From Opitutia bacterium (GTDB lineage: Bacteria > Verrucomicrobiota > Verrucomicrobiia > Opitutales > Opitutaceae), in NCBI GenBank assembly GCA_003142615.1, contig PLMW01000061.1, positions 48,147-82,013 on the forward strand: a stretch of 33,867 nucleotides of DNA, given 5' to 3'. Numbering within the stretch: the stretch's first letter is position 1; every line of letters begins with the position of its first letter. Position numbers and translations under genes: made by a program. A model generated the notes under the pieces. That model saw only the letters and a list, made by a program, of their open reading frames with translations. It ran no database searches and was not told where the DNA came from. Shown one piece after another: positions 16,164 to 23,406 of the stretch.

Positions 16164-18014
16164 CTACCGGGAGAATGACGGAATCGTGACCCGCAGTTCG
16201 TTGCGGGCGGGATGGCGCGTAACGCCGTCGACGATCTCGCTCACCTTGAAGGTGAGGCCGTCCGTCTTGTTGATGCCGCGGATGGCGGGGTTGGCATAAC
16301 GGGCACGCAGCAGCATCGCGAGCTGGCCGAAGCCGTAGAGACCCTCGTCGTTCATCTCGACCACGAACACATCGCGGTAGCGCGCAAAAATCCTGTCGAG
16401 ACCGGAGGGCAGCGGGTGCAGGTGGCGCAGATGCATCTGGCCGGCCCTGCGGCCGCTCTGGCGGAGATGTTCGACGGCCTCGCGGACCGGACCCCAGGTC
16501 GAGCCCCAGCCGACGAGCAGCACCTCGCCCTCGCGGTCACCGTGCACCTCGGGCAACGCCAGCTCCGCACCGAGCGCCTTGATCTTTTCGCGGCGCCGGG
16601 CGGTCATCTTCGCGTGCATGGCCGGGTTGCCGGACGGGTGGCCGTCCTCGTCGTGCTCGAGGCCGGTCACGTTCGGAAACTTGCCCGAGGCGATGCGCGT
16701 GCCGGGCGGGGCGTGGCGGGTGAGGCGGTCGAGCGGGTAGGGTTTGAAATCGGCGCCGCGCTCGGCGAGGTCGGGCTTCGCCGTGACCATGAGACCCGCG
16801 AGGTCGGGCTCGTCGAACGCCTCGATGCGCGTGGCCAGCGACTGGTCGGTGAGGATGAGGACCGGCGTGCTGTACTGGCGCGCGATACGGCCTGCCTCGA
16901 GGGCGATGTAGAAGCAGTCCTCGACGTTCTTCGGCGCGAGCACGACCCGGGGCGTGTCGCCGTGGCTGCCAAAGATGCCCTGCAGGAGGTCGCTCTGCTC
17001 GACACTGGTGGGCAGGCCGGTGCTGGGGCCGCCGCGCTGGACGTTGACGACGATGAGCGGCATCTCCGCCATCACGGCCCAGCTGAGCGCCTCCATCTTG
17101 AGCGAGAGGCCGGGACCGGAGCTGCCGGTGACGGCGAGGTGGCCGGCGTAGGCGGCGCCGAGCGCGTAGGAGACAGCGGCCAGCTCGTCCTCCGCCTGCA
17201 CGAAAATGCCGCCGTACTTGGGCAGTTCGGCGCGCAGCATTTCCATGATCGTGGACCATGGCGTGATCGGGTAGGCCGCACCGTAGCGCACCCCTGCGGC
17301 GATCAGGCCGTAGGCGAGCGCCTGGTTGCCGTCCATGGTGACCTGCGGACGGGTCGAGACGCGCTGGACGGCCTCGAACCGGAAGAAGCAATCACGGAGA
17401 TTGTCGGCCGGGTAGCCGTAGCCCGCGTCGAAGGCGAGCAGGGCGTTGCGCACCACGTCTTCCGTGCGGCCGCCGAAGCGTTCCCGGACGAGGCCGGTGA
17501 GCTTGGCGACGTCGAGCTGGAAGATGCGGGCGAGCAGGCCGAGCACGAAGATGTTCTTGCCCTTGTCCTTGGCCGCGCCGCCGACGGCCTCGATGGTGCG
17601 GCTGGTGACGGGCACGCCGATGGCCGTGAAGCGTTTGTCCTCGGGGTTGGGCTTGACGTGGTCGTTGTCGTACAGGAGCACGCCGCCGGGCCGCAGGGAT
17701 TCGATGTGGTCCTCGTAGCTGTGCTGGTAGAACGCCACCAGCACGTCGGCCCGGTCGCCGGCGGAAAGAATGTCGCCGGTGCCCATGCGCACCTGAAAGA
17801 TGGACGGTCCCCCGGAGATGGTGGACGGGATCGTCATGTAGGTCATCACGTCCTGGTCGGAGCGGCCGGCGAGACGGGCGAGGAAGCCGCCGATGGTCTG
17901 GATGCCGTCCTGGGAATTGCCCGCGAGGCGGATGACAACGTCCTGGATGGATCGCGGCTGGCCGGCTGGCGCGGCGTCTCCATCCGAAACAGTGATGAAA
18001 TTGGGGCTGACCAT
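16164..18014 (-). CDS. korA: 2-oxoacid:ferredoxin oxidoreductase, fused gamma-alpha subunit
   Basis: The 616-residue protein has the order typical of KorA: a gamma domain first (about 20-200, with AGNSQDGIQTIGGFLA and YMTIPSTISGGPSIFQVRMG), then the alpha pyrimidine-binding domain with YPITPWSTIME near 248 and SGPGLSLKMEALSWA, and a C-terminal domain with VGWGSTWGPVREAVE. It pairs with KorB. The ATG at 18014 gives MVSPNFITVSDG; a TTG at 18035 would add seven residues, and neither has a strong ribosome binding site. The genes korA, DUF4242 and korB form one minus-strand unit. Confidence 0.93.
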   Translation of the reverse strand: MVSPNFITVSDGDAAPAGQPRSIQDVVIRLAGNSQDGIQTIGGFLARLAGRSDQDVMTYMTIPSTISGGPSIFQVRMGTGDILSAGDRADVLVAFYQHSYEDHIESLRPGGVLLYDNDHVKPNPEDKRFTAIGVPVTSRTIEAVGGAAKDKGKNIFVLGLLARIFQLDVAKLTGLVRERFGGRTEDVVRNALLAFDAGYGYPADNLRDCFFRFEAVQRVSTRPQVTMDGNQALAYGLIAAGVRYGAAYPITPWSTIMEMLRAELPKYGGIFVQAEDELAAVSYALGAAYAGHLAVTGSSGPGLSLKMEALSWAVMAEMPLIVVNVQRGGPSTGLPTSVEQSDLLQGIFGSHGDTPRVVLAPKNVEDCFYIALEAGRIARQYSTPVLILTDQSLATRIEAFDEPDLAGLMVTAKPDLAERGADFKPYPLDRLTRHAPPGTRIASGKFPNVTGLEHDEDGHPSGNPAMHAKMTARRREKIKALGAELALPEVHGDREGEVLLVGWGSTWGPVREAVEHLRQSGRRAGQMHLRHLHPLPSGLDRIFARYRDVFVVEMNDEGLYGFGQLAMLLRARYANPAIRGINKTDGLTFKVSEIVDGVTRHPARNELRVTIPSFSR

Positions 18015-18260
18015 GGCGGGGGGGTTGCGGCACAAGGTGCGCCCAATGCCACCTGAGTCAACGGACCCGCCGGCTTCGGCGGCGGTAAGCAGAATTCAAC
18101 GCCGGGCGCAGCCGCTCTAAAAGGAACCATTATGCGGCCGCAACCTGACGCACCATCACGTCCGTCTGCTGGTGCCAGAGGAATCCTGTCCTTCTTGTGC
18201 GTTTTTGCGCCTTTTTGCGGCCATTCCCTCTGTGGCAACCCGAAATAGTCGCCTCCGCGC

Positions 18261-18836
18261 CTACGCCAGCCGGGCGCAGGCCGCGTGGCGCGGGCAGGTG
18301 ACGAGGTGGTCGTTGACCATGCCGGTGGCCTGCATGTGGGCATAGCAGATCGTGCTGCCGACGAATTTGAATCCGCGCTCCCGCAGGTCGCGGCTCATCG
18401 CGTCGGACTCAGGCGTGCGGGCCGGCACCTGCATTACCGAGCGCCACGCGTTCTGGATCGGCCGGCCGCCGGTGAACTGCCAGATGTAACGGTCGAAGGT
18501 GCCGAACTCGCGTTGCACGGCGAGGAAGGCCTGCGCGTTGCGGATGGCCGCGGCGATTTTCAGGCGGTTGCGCACGATGCCGGGGTCGGCGAGCAGCGCG
18601 GCGACCTTGCGCGCGCCGTAGCGGGCGACCTTGCCGGGATCAAAGCCGTCGAACGCGCGCCGGTAGTTCTCGCGCTTGTTCAGGATCGTCAGCCAGCTCA
18701 GGCCGGCCTGCGCGCCCTCGAGGACGAGAAACTCAAACAGCACGCGGTCGTCGTGCTGCGGCACGCCCCACTCGGTGTCGTGGTAGGCGATGTAGAGTTC
18801 GGTCGTCGGCCAGGGACAGCGGGCGGGTGCGGGCAT
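18261..18836 (-). CDS. tag: DNA-3-methyladenine glycosylase I
   Basis: The 191-residue protein matches Tag, which removes 3-methyladenine from alkylated DNA in base excision repair. The zinc snap is complete: C7, H19, H177 and C181, equivalent to Cys4, His17, His175 and Cys179 of E. coli Tag. The segment AYHDTEWGVP is conserved, and E40 in LEGAQAGLSW fits the active-site Glu38. The start at 18836 is the first ATG. The 225-bp gap to korA (18036-18260) holds nothing recognisable. Confidence 0.95.
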   Translation of the reverse strand: MPAPARCPWPTTELYIAYHDTEWGVPQHDDRVLFEFLVLEGAQAGLSWLTILNKRENYRRAFDGFDPGKVARYGARKVAALLADPGIVRNRLKIAAAIRNAQAFLAVQREFGTFDRYIWQFTGGRPIQNAWRSVMQVPARTPESDAMSRDLRERGFKFVGSTICYAHMQATGMVNDHLVTCPRHAACARLA

Positions 18837-18886
18837 GGCTGGAGAATCGCACCGCCCACCGTGGTGGCAAGGCCGGGTGATGGTGG

Positions 18887-18968
18887 AGCCCGCACTCTTC
18901 GGCTCGCCGACCTGTCCGCCATAGCTTCAGCGACGGCGGAAGCCATGGCGAAGGCGGCCGTGCGGGCT
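18887..18968. repeat. REP-like element with 9-bp terminal inverted repeats
   Basis: The ends AGCCCGCAC and GTGCGGGCT are perfect inverted copies 64 bp apart. Between them is a second stem (CCGCC... to ...GGCGG). The internal stretch GTCCGCCATAGC ... CGACGGCGGAAGCC recurs in inverse orientation at 23002-23086, so this is a dispersed family. It fills the space between tag and the ORF6N gene. Confidence 0.65.
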
Positions 18969-19109
18969 TGGATCGCCGCGACGCTTCACGAGCATTGTTT
19001 CCAGCTTTTCCACCTTTCCGCTCTTCTCACTTCACCCTTGGCATCTAGCGCCCGGAAAATCCGCGTTTTCTGTCTCGACACCATCCGATGCGTTTTCCAT
19101 TAAAACGAA

Positions 19110-19673
19110 ATGATAAGCCGGCGGAAATCACGGGCGATGGCGCCGAAGCCTGTCACGATCGAGGTCGTTCGGAACCTCATCCATCTGATACGCGGACAAA
19201 AGGTGATGCTGGATTCGGACCTTGCCGCTCTGTACGGCGTCGGCACGAAGATTCTCAACAAGGCGGTTCGAAGAAACCCCTTAAGGTTCCCGGCTGATTT
19301 TACGTTTCAACTTACCCGGCAGGAGGTTGCAAACTTGAGGTTCCAAATTGGAACCTCAAGTTTGAGCTATGGTGGCCGCCGATACAGGCCGTATGCTTTC
19401 ACCGAGCAGGGGGTCGCCATGTTATCCTCGGTGCTGAACAGCGAGCGCGCGGTGCAGGTGAATATCCTGATCGTGCGGGCGTTCGTCCAGTTGCGCACGC
19501 TGTTGGCGTCCCACCGGGAATTGGCGGCAAAGCTGACCGAGCTGGAGCGAAAGCTGGAAGGGCATGACGTGGCCATCCGAAATCTTTTCGACGCGATTCG
19601 CGCGATGGTGGCGGATCCACCCGGATCGAAGCGCCTGATCGGATTCAATCGCGAGCGCGAGCAGCCGGACTGA
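19110..19673 (+). CDS. ORF6N domain protein
   Basis: The 187-residue protein has the ORF6N (PF10543) layout: VRNLIHLIRGQKVMLDSDLAALYGV (20-44), the NKAVRRNPLRFPADFTFQLT stretch, then PYAFTEQGVAMLSSVL near 93-108, and a C-terminal helical region (about 125-165) likely to form a coiled coil. ORF6N is a DNA-binding domain first defined in phage antirepressor-like proteins. Bacterial copies are common in mobile or accessory regions and their targets are mostly unknown. Start could be 19110 or the ATG at 19137. The coding sequence holds a 35-bp perfect palindrome at codons 74-85. The neighbours are repeats and a Vsr gene, fitting an accessory island. Confidence 0.85.
   Translation: MISRRKSRAMAPKPVTIEVVRNLIHLIRGQKVMLDSDLAALYGVGTKILNKAVRRNPLRFPADFTFQLTRQEVANLRFQIGTSSLSYGGRRYRPYAFTEQGVAMLSSVLNSERAVQVNILIVRAFVQLRTLLASHRELAAKLTELERKLEGHDVAIRNLFDAIRAMVADPPGSKRLIGFNREREQPD
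19330..19364. repeat. 35-bp perfect palindrome inside the ORF6N gene
   Basis: Arms of 17 bp (CAAACTTGAGGTTCCAA and its exact inverse) flank one central A at 19347. It could form a strong hairpin in the mRNA or a symmetric protein-binding site. The encoded residues ANLRFQIGTSSL are part of the conserved ORF6N core, so the protein sequence was kept while the DNA became symmetric. Confidence 0.9.
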
Positions 19674-19757
19674 TGTCTCGCTTACTGTCTTGGCTTACAG
19701 CCTTGCCCTTACCGTTCCTCCCTTCTCCCTGTTCTTTTCTCCTCTCGGCGCTTATGG
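19674..19757. repeat. Weak 7-bp periodic tract
   Basis: The C/T-rich stretch after the ORF6N stop shows recurring CTT/CTTA at 7-base spacing over about ten units, much degraded. It is similar in style to the heptad arrays at 28-31 kb. This is a visual judgement and needs an autocorrelation test. Confidence 0.3.
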
Positions 19758-19765
19758 CCCCGCCG

Positions 19766-19819
19766 GAGGCGCCTCAGCAGCCGGGATTCGTTCTTCTTCG
19801 TCAACTCATGTTGTGACCG
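19766..19819 (-). pseudogene. Decayed second copy of the Vsr C-terminus
   Basis: Read on the minus strand this gives SQHELTKKNESRLLRRL, which closely matches WEHELVKRNESRLLRRL at the end of the intact vsr gene 250 bp to the right. The DNA is also similar by eye (roughly two thirds of bases over 49). Codons around it do not resemble Vsr. This suggests an old tandem or replaced vsr copy. The DNA between 19820 and 19970 holds nothing recognisable. Confidence 0.6.
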
Positions 19820-19970
19820 CAGCCACCCGGTGGGTGCCCGCCTGCGGTCACCCCTCCGCTGACGCTTCGGGGCCGCGCCTAACGGCGCGACCATGCGATT
19901 GTCGTCGCCCAATGGGCACCCGCTCCAATCGGCCCTGCGGGCCATGCGCGTTGCGCATGCCATCTCCGTC

Positions 19971-20375
19971 CTACGGACTCCGTCTCCGCGCTGTCGCGCT
20001 CCGTCCCAAATACGCAATCAGACGTCGCAACAGCCGTGATTCGTTCCGCTTGACGAGTTCATGTTCCCAGATACGGAGCACGCGCCAACCCCGGGCGCGG
20101 AGCGTGCGGTTCACGAGGCGATCGCGGGCCCGGTTGGCCGAAATCTTCCGCCGCCAGAACCTGGCATTCTGTTTCGGCTTCACCCCGTGCTTCGGGCACC
20201 CGTGCCAGAAACACCCGTCCACAAACACCGCCAGCCTTTGCTTTGGAAAAACAAAGTCCGGCTTCCCGAACACCGACTGATGCCTCCGCCAGCAGGTGAT
20301 ACCGTTCGCCCGAAAGATCGCGATCAACCGCAGCTCGGTGCCCTTGTTTCCCGCACCCCGGATACGGGACATCAC
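19971..20375 (-). CDS. vsr: Very short patch repair (Vsr) endonuclease
   Basis: The protein matches Vsr, which nicks next to T:G mismatches left by deamination of 5-methylcytosine. The catalytic core is complete: MSRIRGAGNKGTE, then FGKPDFVFPKQRLAVFVDGC (36-55), FWHGCPKHG with the zinc/metal-site His and Cys, and the RIWEHEL strand. Length from the GTG at 20375 is 134 residues. The frame continues upstream to 20411 and encodes PDTFTKTKRSEV, the usual Vsr N-terminus, but it begins with ATA where an ATG would be expected. So either translation starts at GTG/ATG 20375/20372 or the native start was lost. No cytosine methylase gene is present nearby. Confidence 0.9.
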   Translation of the reverse strand: MMSRIRGAGNKGTELRLIAIFRANGITCWRRHQSVFGKPDFVFPKQRLAVFVDGCFWHGCPKHGVKPKQNARFWRRKISANRARDRLVNRTLRARGWRVLRIWEHELVKRNESRLLRRLIAYLGRSATARRRSP

Positions 20376-20416
20376 CTCCGACCGTTTGGTTTTGGTGAAA
20401 GTATCAGGTATGGAGT

Positions 20417-20707
20417 TTAACCAAAGTGGTTTCCCCTTTCATCCATAATGGAGCCATCAGACAGGACGCGCACCTCCGCGACGTATTCCTCCACAGTCAT
20501 CGCGTCCTCAAAATCCCGCTCGCTGTCGATGAACTCCTGAAGCCGGGTGATAATGTTGTCCACGATTTCCCGCTGAGCCTCGGCTTCGGTGGCAAAAACA
20601 CATGGTTTCCCTTCGGCCTCGCGTACGGCGGGCACCGCTCCCTCGAAAACCGTGTCGATGTAAATGCAGTAACCCGGGGTGCCTTTGGGTTCAGTCATGC
20701 GTTCCAT
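20417..20707 (-). CDS. Hypothetical protein, upstream of vsr
   Basis: A 96-residue acidic protein with a compact look: CIYIDTVFEGAVPAVREAEG, then helices around AEAQREIVDNIITRLQEFIDSE and a final VEEYVAEVRVLSDGSIMDERG. Starts are possible at 20707 and at the in-frame ATG at 20698. Composition argues for a real gene, but no family is recognised. It is followed after a few bases by the vsr frame, so the two are probably co-transcribed; its stop lies six bases before the putative lost vsr start at 20411. Confidence 0.7.
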   Translation of the reverse strand: MERMTEPKGTPGYCIYIDTVFEGAVPAVREAEGKPCVFATEAEAQREIVDNIITRLQEFIDSERDFEDAMTVEEYVAEVRVLSDGSIMDERGNHFG

Positions 20708-20779
20708 GCTGACCGCCTGGCCTGGCCGAAGCCCCTCTGCAAGCTGGCATTTTCACCGGAGACGTAACAGCGTTTGGGT

Positions 20780-21574
20780 ATGGCCACCGGCAAACGTTGG
20801 ACGCGCGATGAGTTGCTGATCGCGCTGAATCTCTACCATAAGCTGACCTTTGGACAAATGCACGCGAGGCAACCGGCGATCATGGCGCTGGCGGGAAGAA
20901 TGAGGCGCGGGGCCAACAGTCTGGCCATGAAGCTGTGTAATTTTGCTTCGCTCGACCCGGCACTGAAGATGAGAGGCATTCGTGGACTTACGGGTGCAAG
21001 CGCACTGGACAAGACTGTATGGGCAGAGTTTCACGAGAATCTGGCCCAGGCTGTGCCAGCCAGCGAAGAGGCGTTCCGCAGGTTGTTCAATGCTGGCGAA
21101 AACAGCGAGGTCGAGGTGACGCCACGAGAGGGTGTGCGCGTGCGGAGCCGACCGCCGCCTGGACCAACCGAGATGCGGGCGACCGTAAAGGTCAGACGTG
21201 GGCAGGAATATTTCCGTCAGGCGGTGCTGAACAATTTTGGCGGGCAGTGCGGCGTCACGGGTCTGGCCGTCCGCGAGCTGCTTATCGCGTCGCACATCTT
21301 GCCGTGGGGTAAGTTTGAGGCTGAGCGGCTGAATGTCCGCAACGGGCTCTGTCTCTCCCGGCTGCACGATGCCGCGTTCGATAACTGGCTGATCTCGTTT
21401 GACGACGACTTACGCTTGCTTCTTTCACCACGCCTCAAGGAGGCGCTGCCCCAGCGGGCGGTGGCTGACAACTTCGTAGCTTACGAGGGCGAGCCACTGC
21501 ATTTGCCAAGTGACGCGGCGTTGCCGGAGACTAAGTTTCTGGCAGTGCACCGGAGGAAATTCTACGAGAAATGA
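20780..21574 (+). CDS. HNH endonuclease (HNH_2 type)
   Basis: From the ATG at 20780 the protein has 264 residues. The N-terminal part resembles the region seen in restriction-like HNH proteins (WTRDELLIALNLYHKLTFGQMH). The C-terminal HNH_2 nuclease motif has QCGVTG (C157), IASHILPW (H172), RNGLCLSRLHDAAFD (N188 and H196). These supply metal and catalytic residues. Such proteins are putative restriction or mobile nucleases. It diverges from the vsr operon (72 bp between starts). Without a methylase it may be an orphan, a Type IV-like enzyme or part of a defence cluster; the sequence does not decide. Confidence 0.85.
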   Translation: MATGKRWTRDELLIALNLYHKLTFGQMHARQPAIMALAGRMRRGANSLAMKLCNFASLDPALKMRGIRGLTGASALDKTVWAEFHENLAQAVPASEEAFRRLFNAGENSEVEVTPREGVRVRSRPPPGPTEMRATVKVRRGQEYFRQAVLNNFGGQCGVTGLAVRELLIASHILPWGKFEAERLNVRNGLCLSRLHDAAFDNWLISFDDDLRLLLSPRLKEALPQRAVADNFVAYEGEPLHLPSDAALPETKFLAVHRRKFYEK

Positions 21575-21705
21575 TTGCTGCCTTGCCCGCGTAACTTTTT
21601 GCGGGAGCTACGGCGCGGCAGGCTAGAAGTAGCATTTTTCCGGGATCACCTCCCAGCGGCCCGCTCAGGCCGTAGGCAAAGGGGTAGGGCACGAGGTGCA
21701 ATCCT

Positions 21706-22941
21706 TCAGTCGAGGCCGCGCTCCAGCCGGGCGCGCAGGCCGGTGATGAGGGCGTCGGTCTCGGCCGCAATGGCGGCGGCTTCGCGCGTCACCTCCGCCA
21801 GCCAAGCCGGCTCCACCAGGGATTCTTCGCGGCAGGACTCGGCGGCCAGCTTCGCATCTTCCAGATACCCAGCGGCTTTTTTCAGCCGCACCATCACTCC
21901 GGCGCAAAATTCCAGCGGCGGCGGCCAGTCGTCGCGACCGTCGAGCGCGCCCGCGAGCTTCGCCCCGGCCTTGGAGATGCCCGTCATCAGCTCCGCCACG
22001 GGATGCTCTTGGCCGGCCTTGGCCGGAATCCAGCCGCGCTCCTCCACGTCGCGCATCACCCGCAGCGTGAGCGCGAACGCCCGCGCCGCCAGCGGATGCT
22101 TGTCGTCGAAGGAATCGTCGGACTCGCCGCCGTCACGCTTCCATGTCTCGGCTTTCTCCACATCCATCGCCTCGGCGGCGGCGGCGTTCATCTCCTCGAC
22201 CCAGTGGGCGCGCTCGGCCTCCTGCTCGGGGGTGGGGTCGGGCTCGCCGCGCTCCTGGCGGGCGCGTTCCAACTCCTCGGCGAGGATTTTCTCGTAATCC
22301 GCCGCGTCGCCCTCGCGCTCCATCCGCGCCATGATGCGGTCGGTCAGCCGGTCCGACTCGGCCTGCATTTTCTCGGCTTCCGCCTCGGTTTGCGGTCGGT
22401 CGGCGGCATTCGCATCCGCGCGTTCCGCGGCCGCGGCTTCCTCGATGGACTTCATGAAGCCGGCCAGCGCGGCGGCATTGGCGGCGCGCTGCGCGTCCTC
22501 CTCGGCAGGCGTCATGTCCCAGGTCGAGTCCGGCGAAATCGTGAGCTGGTAGGAGGCCGACTCGATGACGACACGGCCGTTGGCGGCACTGAGCCATTCA
22601 AGATAAAGGCTATTGCCCCAATGCCAGGGCCACGGCTTGCGCACCGCATAGTATTCGCCGATCTGGTCGAGGGGAATGTCGGGCACCTTGACCTTGCGTG
22701 AGGCGGTGATGTCGCCGGTGGTGCCGTGCTGCCGCGCGGCGAAGCTGGCGGCGAGACCGGGCTTGGGCGCGGGGTTGACAAATTCCAGCCGCCGCCCGGC
22801 GAGGTCGCGCCAGGCGTTGCCTGCGAGGTCGAGTTCGATCGGCTCCGCACGGCCGGCGAACCAGACTCGCCCCGTCACCCGTCCACGAGTGCGGTTGTCG
22901 ATCTCGCCGCGAAGGACGTGTTCGTCGATGCGCCAAGCCAT
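21706..22941 (-). CDS. Hypothetical protein, 411 residues, unrecognised
   Basis: The start at 22941 gives MAWRIDEHVLRGEIDNRTRG, a convincing N-terminus; upstream codons in the same frame read as repeats and tdk tail. The first 150 residues look like a beta-rich domain (VTGRVWFAGRAEPIELDLAG and later GNSLYLEWLSAANGRVVIES). Residues about 155-270 are highly charged and helical, with Glu/Ala/Arg-rich stretches likely to form a coiled coil. The last 130 residues are helical again. No signal peptide or membrane segment is seen. Function unknown. The 131-bp stretch between it and the HNH gene shows nothing recognisable. Confidence 0.75.
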   Translation of the reverse strand: MAWRIDEHVLRGEIDNRTRGRVTGRVWFAGRAEPIELDLAGNAWRDLAGRRLEFVNPAPKPGLAASFAARQHGTTGDITASRKVKVPDIPLDQIGEYYAVRKPWPWHWGNSLYLEWLSAANGRVVIESASYQLTISPDSTWDMTPAEEDAQRAANAAALAGFMKSIEEAAAAERADANAADRPQTEAEAEKMQAESDRLTDRIMARMEREGDAADYEKILAEELERARQERGEPDPTPEQEAERAHWVEEMNAAAAEAMDVEKAETWKRDGGESDDSFDDKHPLAARAFALTLRVMRDVEERGWIPAKAGQEHPVAELMTGISKAGAKLAGALDGRDDWPPPLEFCAGVMVRLKKAAGYLEDAKLAAESCREESLVEPAWLAEVTREAAAIAAETDALITGLRARLERGLD

Positions 22942-23001
22942 GTAGCGAGTTTGCGCGGGACGGGCGGTTTTGGCGAGGCGGTATGCGAAGCATGGCCACG
23001 C

Positions 23002-23086
23002 CGTCCGCCTTCGCCGAGGCTTCCGCCGTCGCCCGTTCGGCGGCTTTGATAAACTCACCGCTGACAGGCTCAGGGCTATGGCGGAC
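23002..23086. repeat. Second copy of the dispersed REP-like element
   Basis: On the minus strand this reads GTCCGCCATAGC, about 45 bp of extra sequence, then CGACGGCGGAAGCC and GGCGAAGGCGG. The two outer blocks match the element at 18887-18968 in inverse orientation. It lies in the 465-bp gap between the hypothetical gene and the histidine kinase, directly left of the tdk-derived repeat. Confidence 0.5.
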
Positions 23087-23099
23087 AAGTCGTTGCGAC

Positions 23100-23205
23100 G
23101 GGCTGGCGGCCTCAGCCGTGGGCGCGGCCTTCCTTGAAGTGCCGCCGGCAGACCGAGACGTACCGGGCGTTGCCGCCGATCTCGATCTGCGCGCCCTCGC
23201 GCACC
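23100..23205 (-). pseudogene. Duplicated 3' end of thymidine kinase (left direct repeat)
   Basis: This block repeats the last 30 or so codons and stop of tdk plus about 11 bp of its downstream flank. Bases 23117-23205 are identical to 27494-27582 (89 bp); the remaining bases differ by one indel and one substitution. Right of 23205 the match ends abruptly. It marks the left edge of the kai block. Confidence 0.93.
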
Positions 23206-23227
23206 CGAGGTTTGGTGGCGACAGGAA

Positions 23228-23256
23228 GAACATGTCACCCATTAGGTGACATGTTC
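23228..23256. repeat. Hairpin with 12-bp arms downstream of the kinase
   Basis: Perfect arms GAACATGTCACC / GGTGACATGTTC enclose CATTA. There is no T-tract, so an insertion-sequence end or protein site is as likely as a terminator. It sits 22 bp right of the tdk-derived repeat. The rest up to the kinase stop (23257-23406) shows nothing recognisable. Confidence 0.75.
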
Positions 23257-23406
23257 CGTGGCCGTAACCGGCGCGGGGCAATCAGGCGGTCGTACGCCGC
23301 GTGCGGACCATCTCCGGCCCAGGGGGATTGCAGGGATGTCACTTAAGCAGTCATTGTTGGCTAAACGTAATATGGCGGGCGACAGTAATCTGCTTCTTAA
23401 GTCAGT

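Noticed and set aside
16212-18056. A 614-codon plus-strand frame opposite korA
   Set aside because: Shadow of korA; no domain features of its own.
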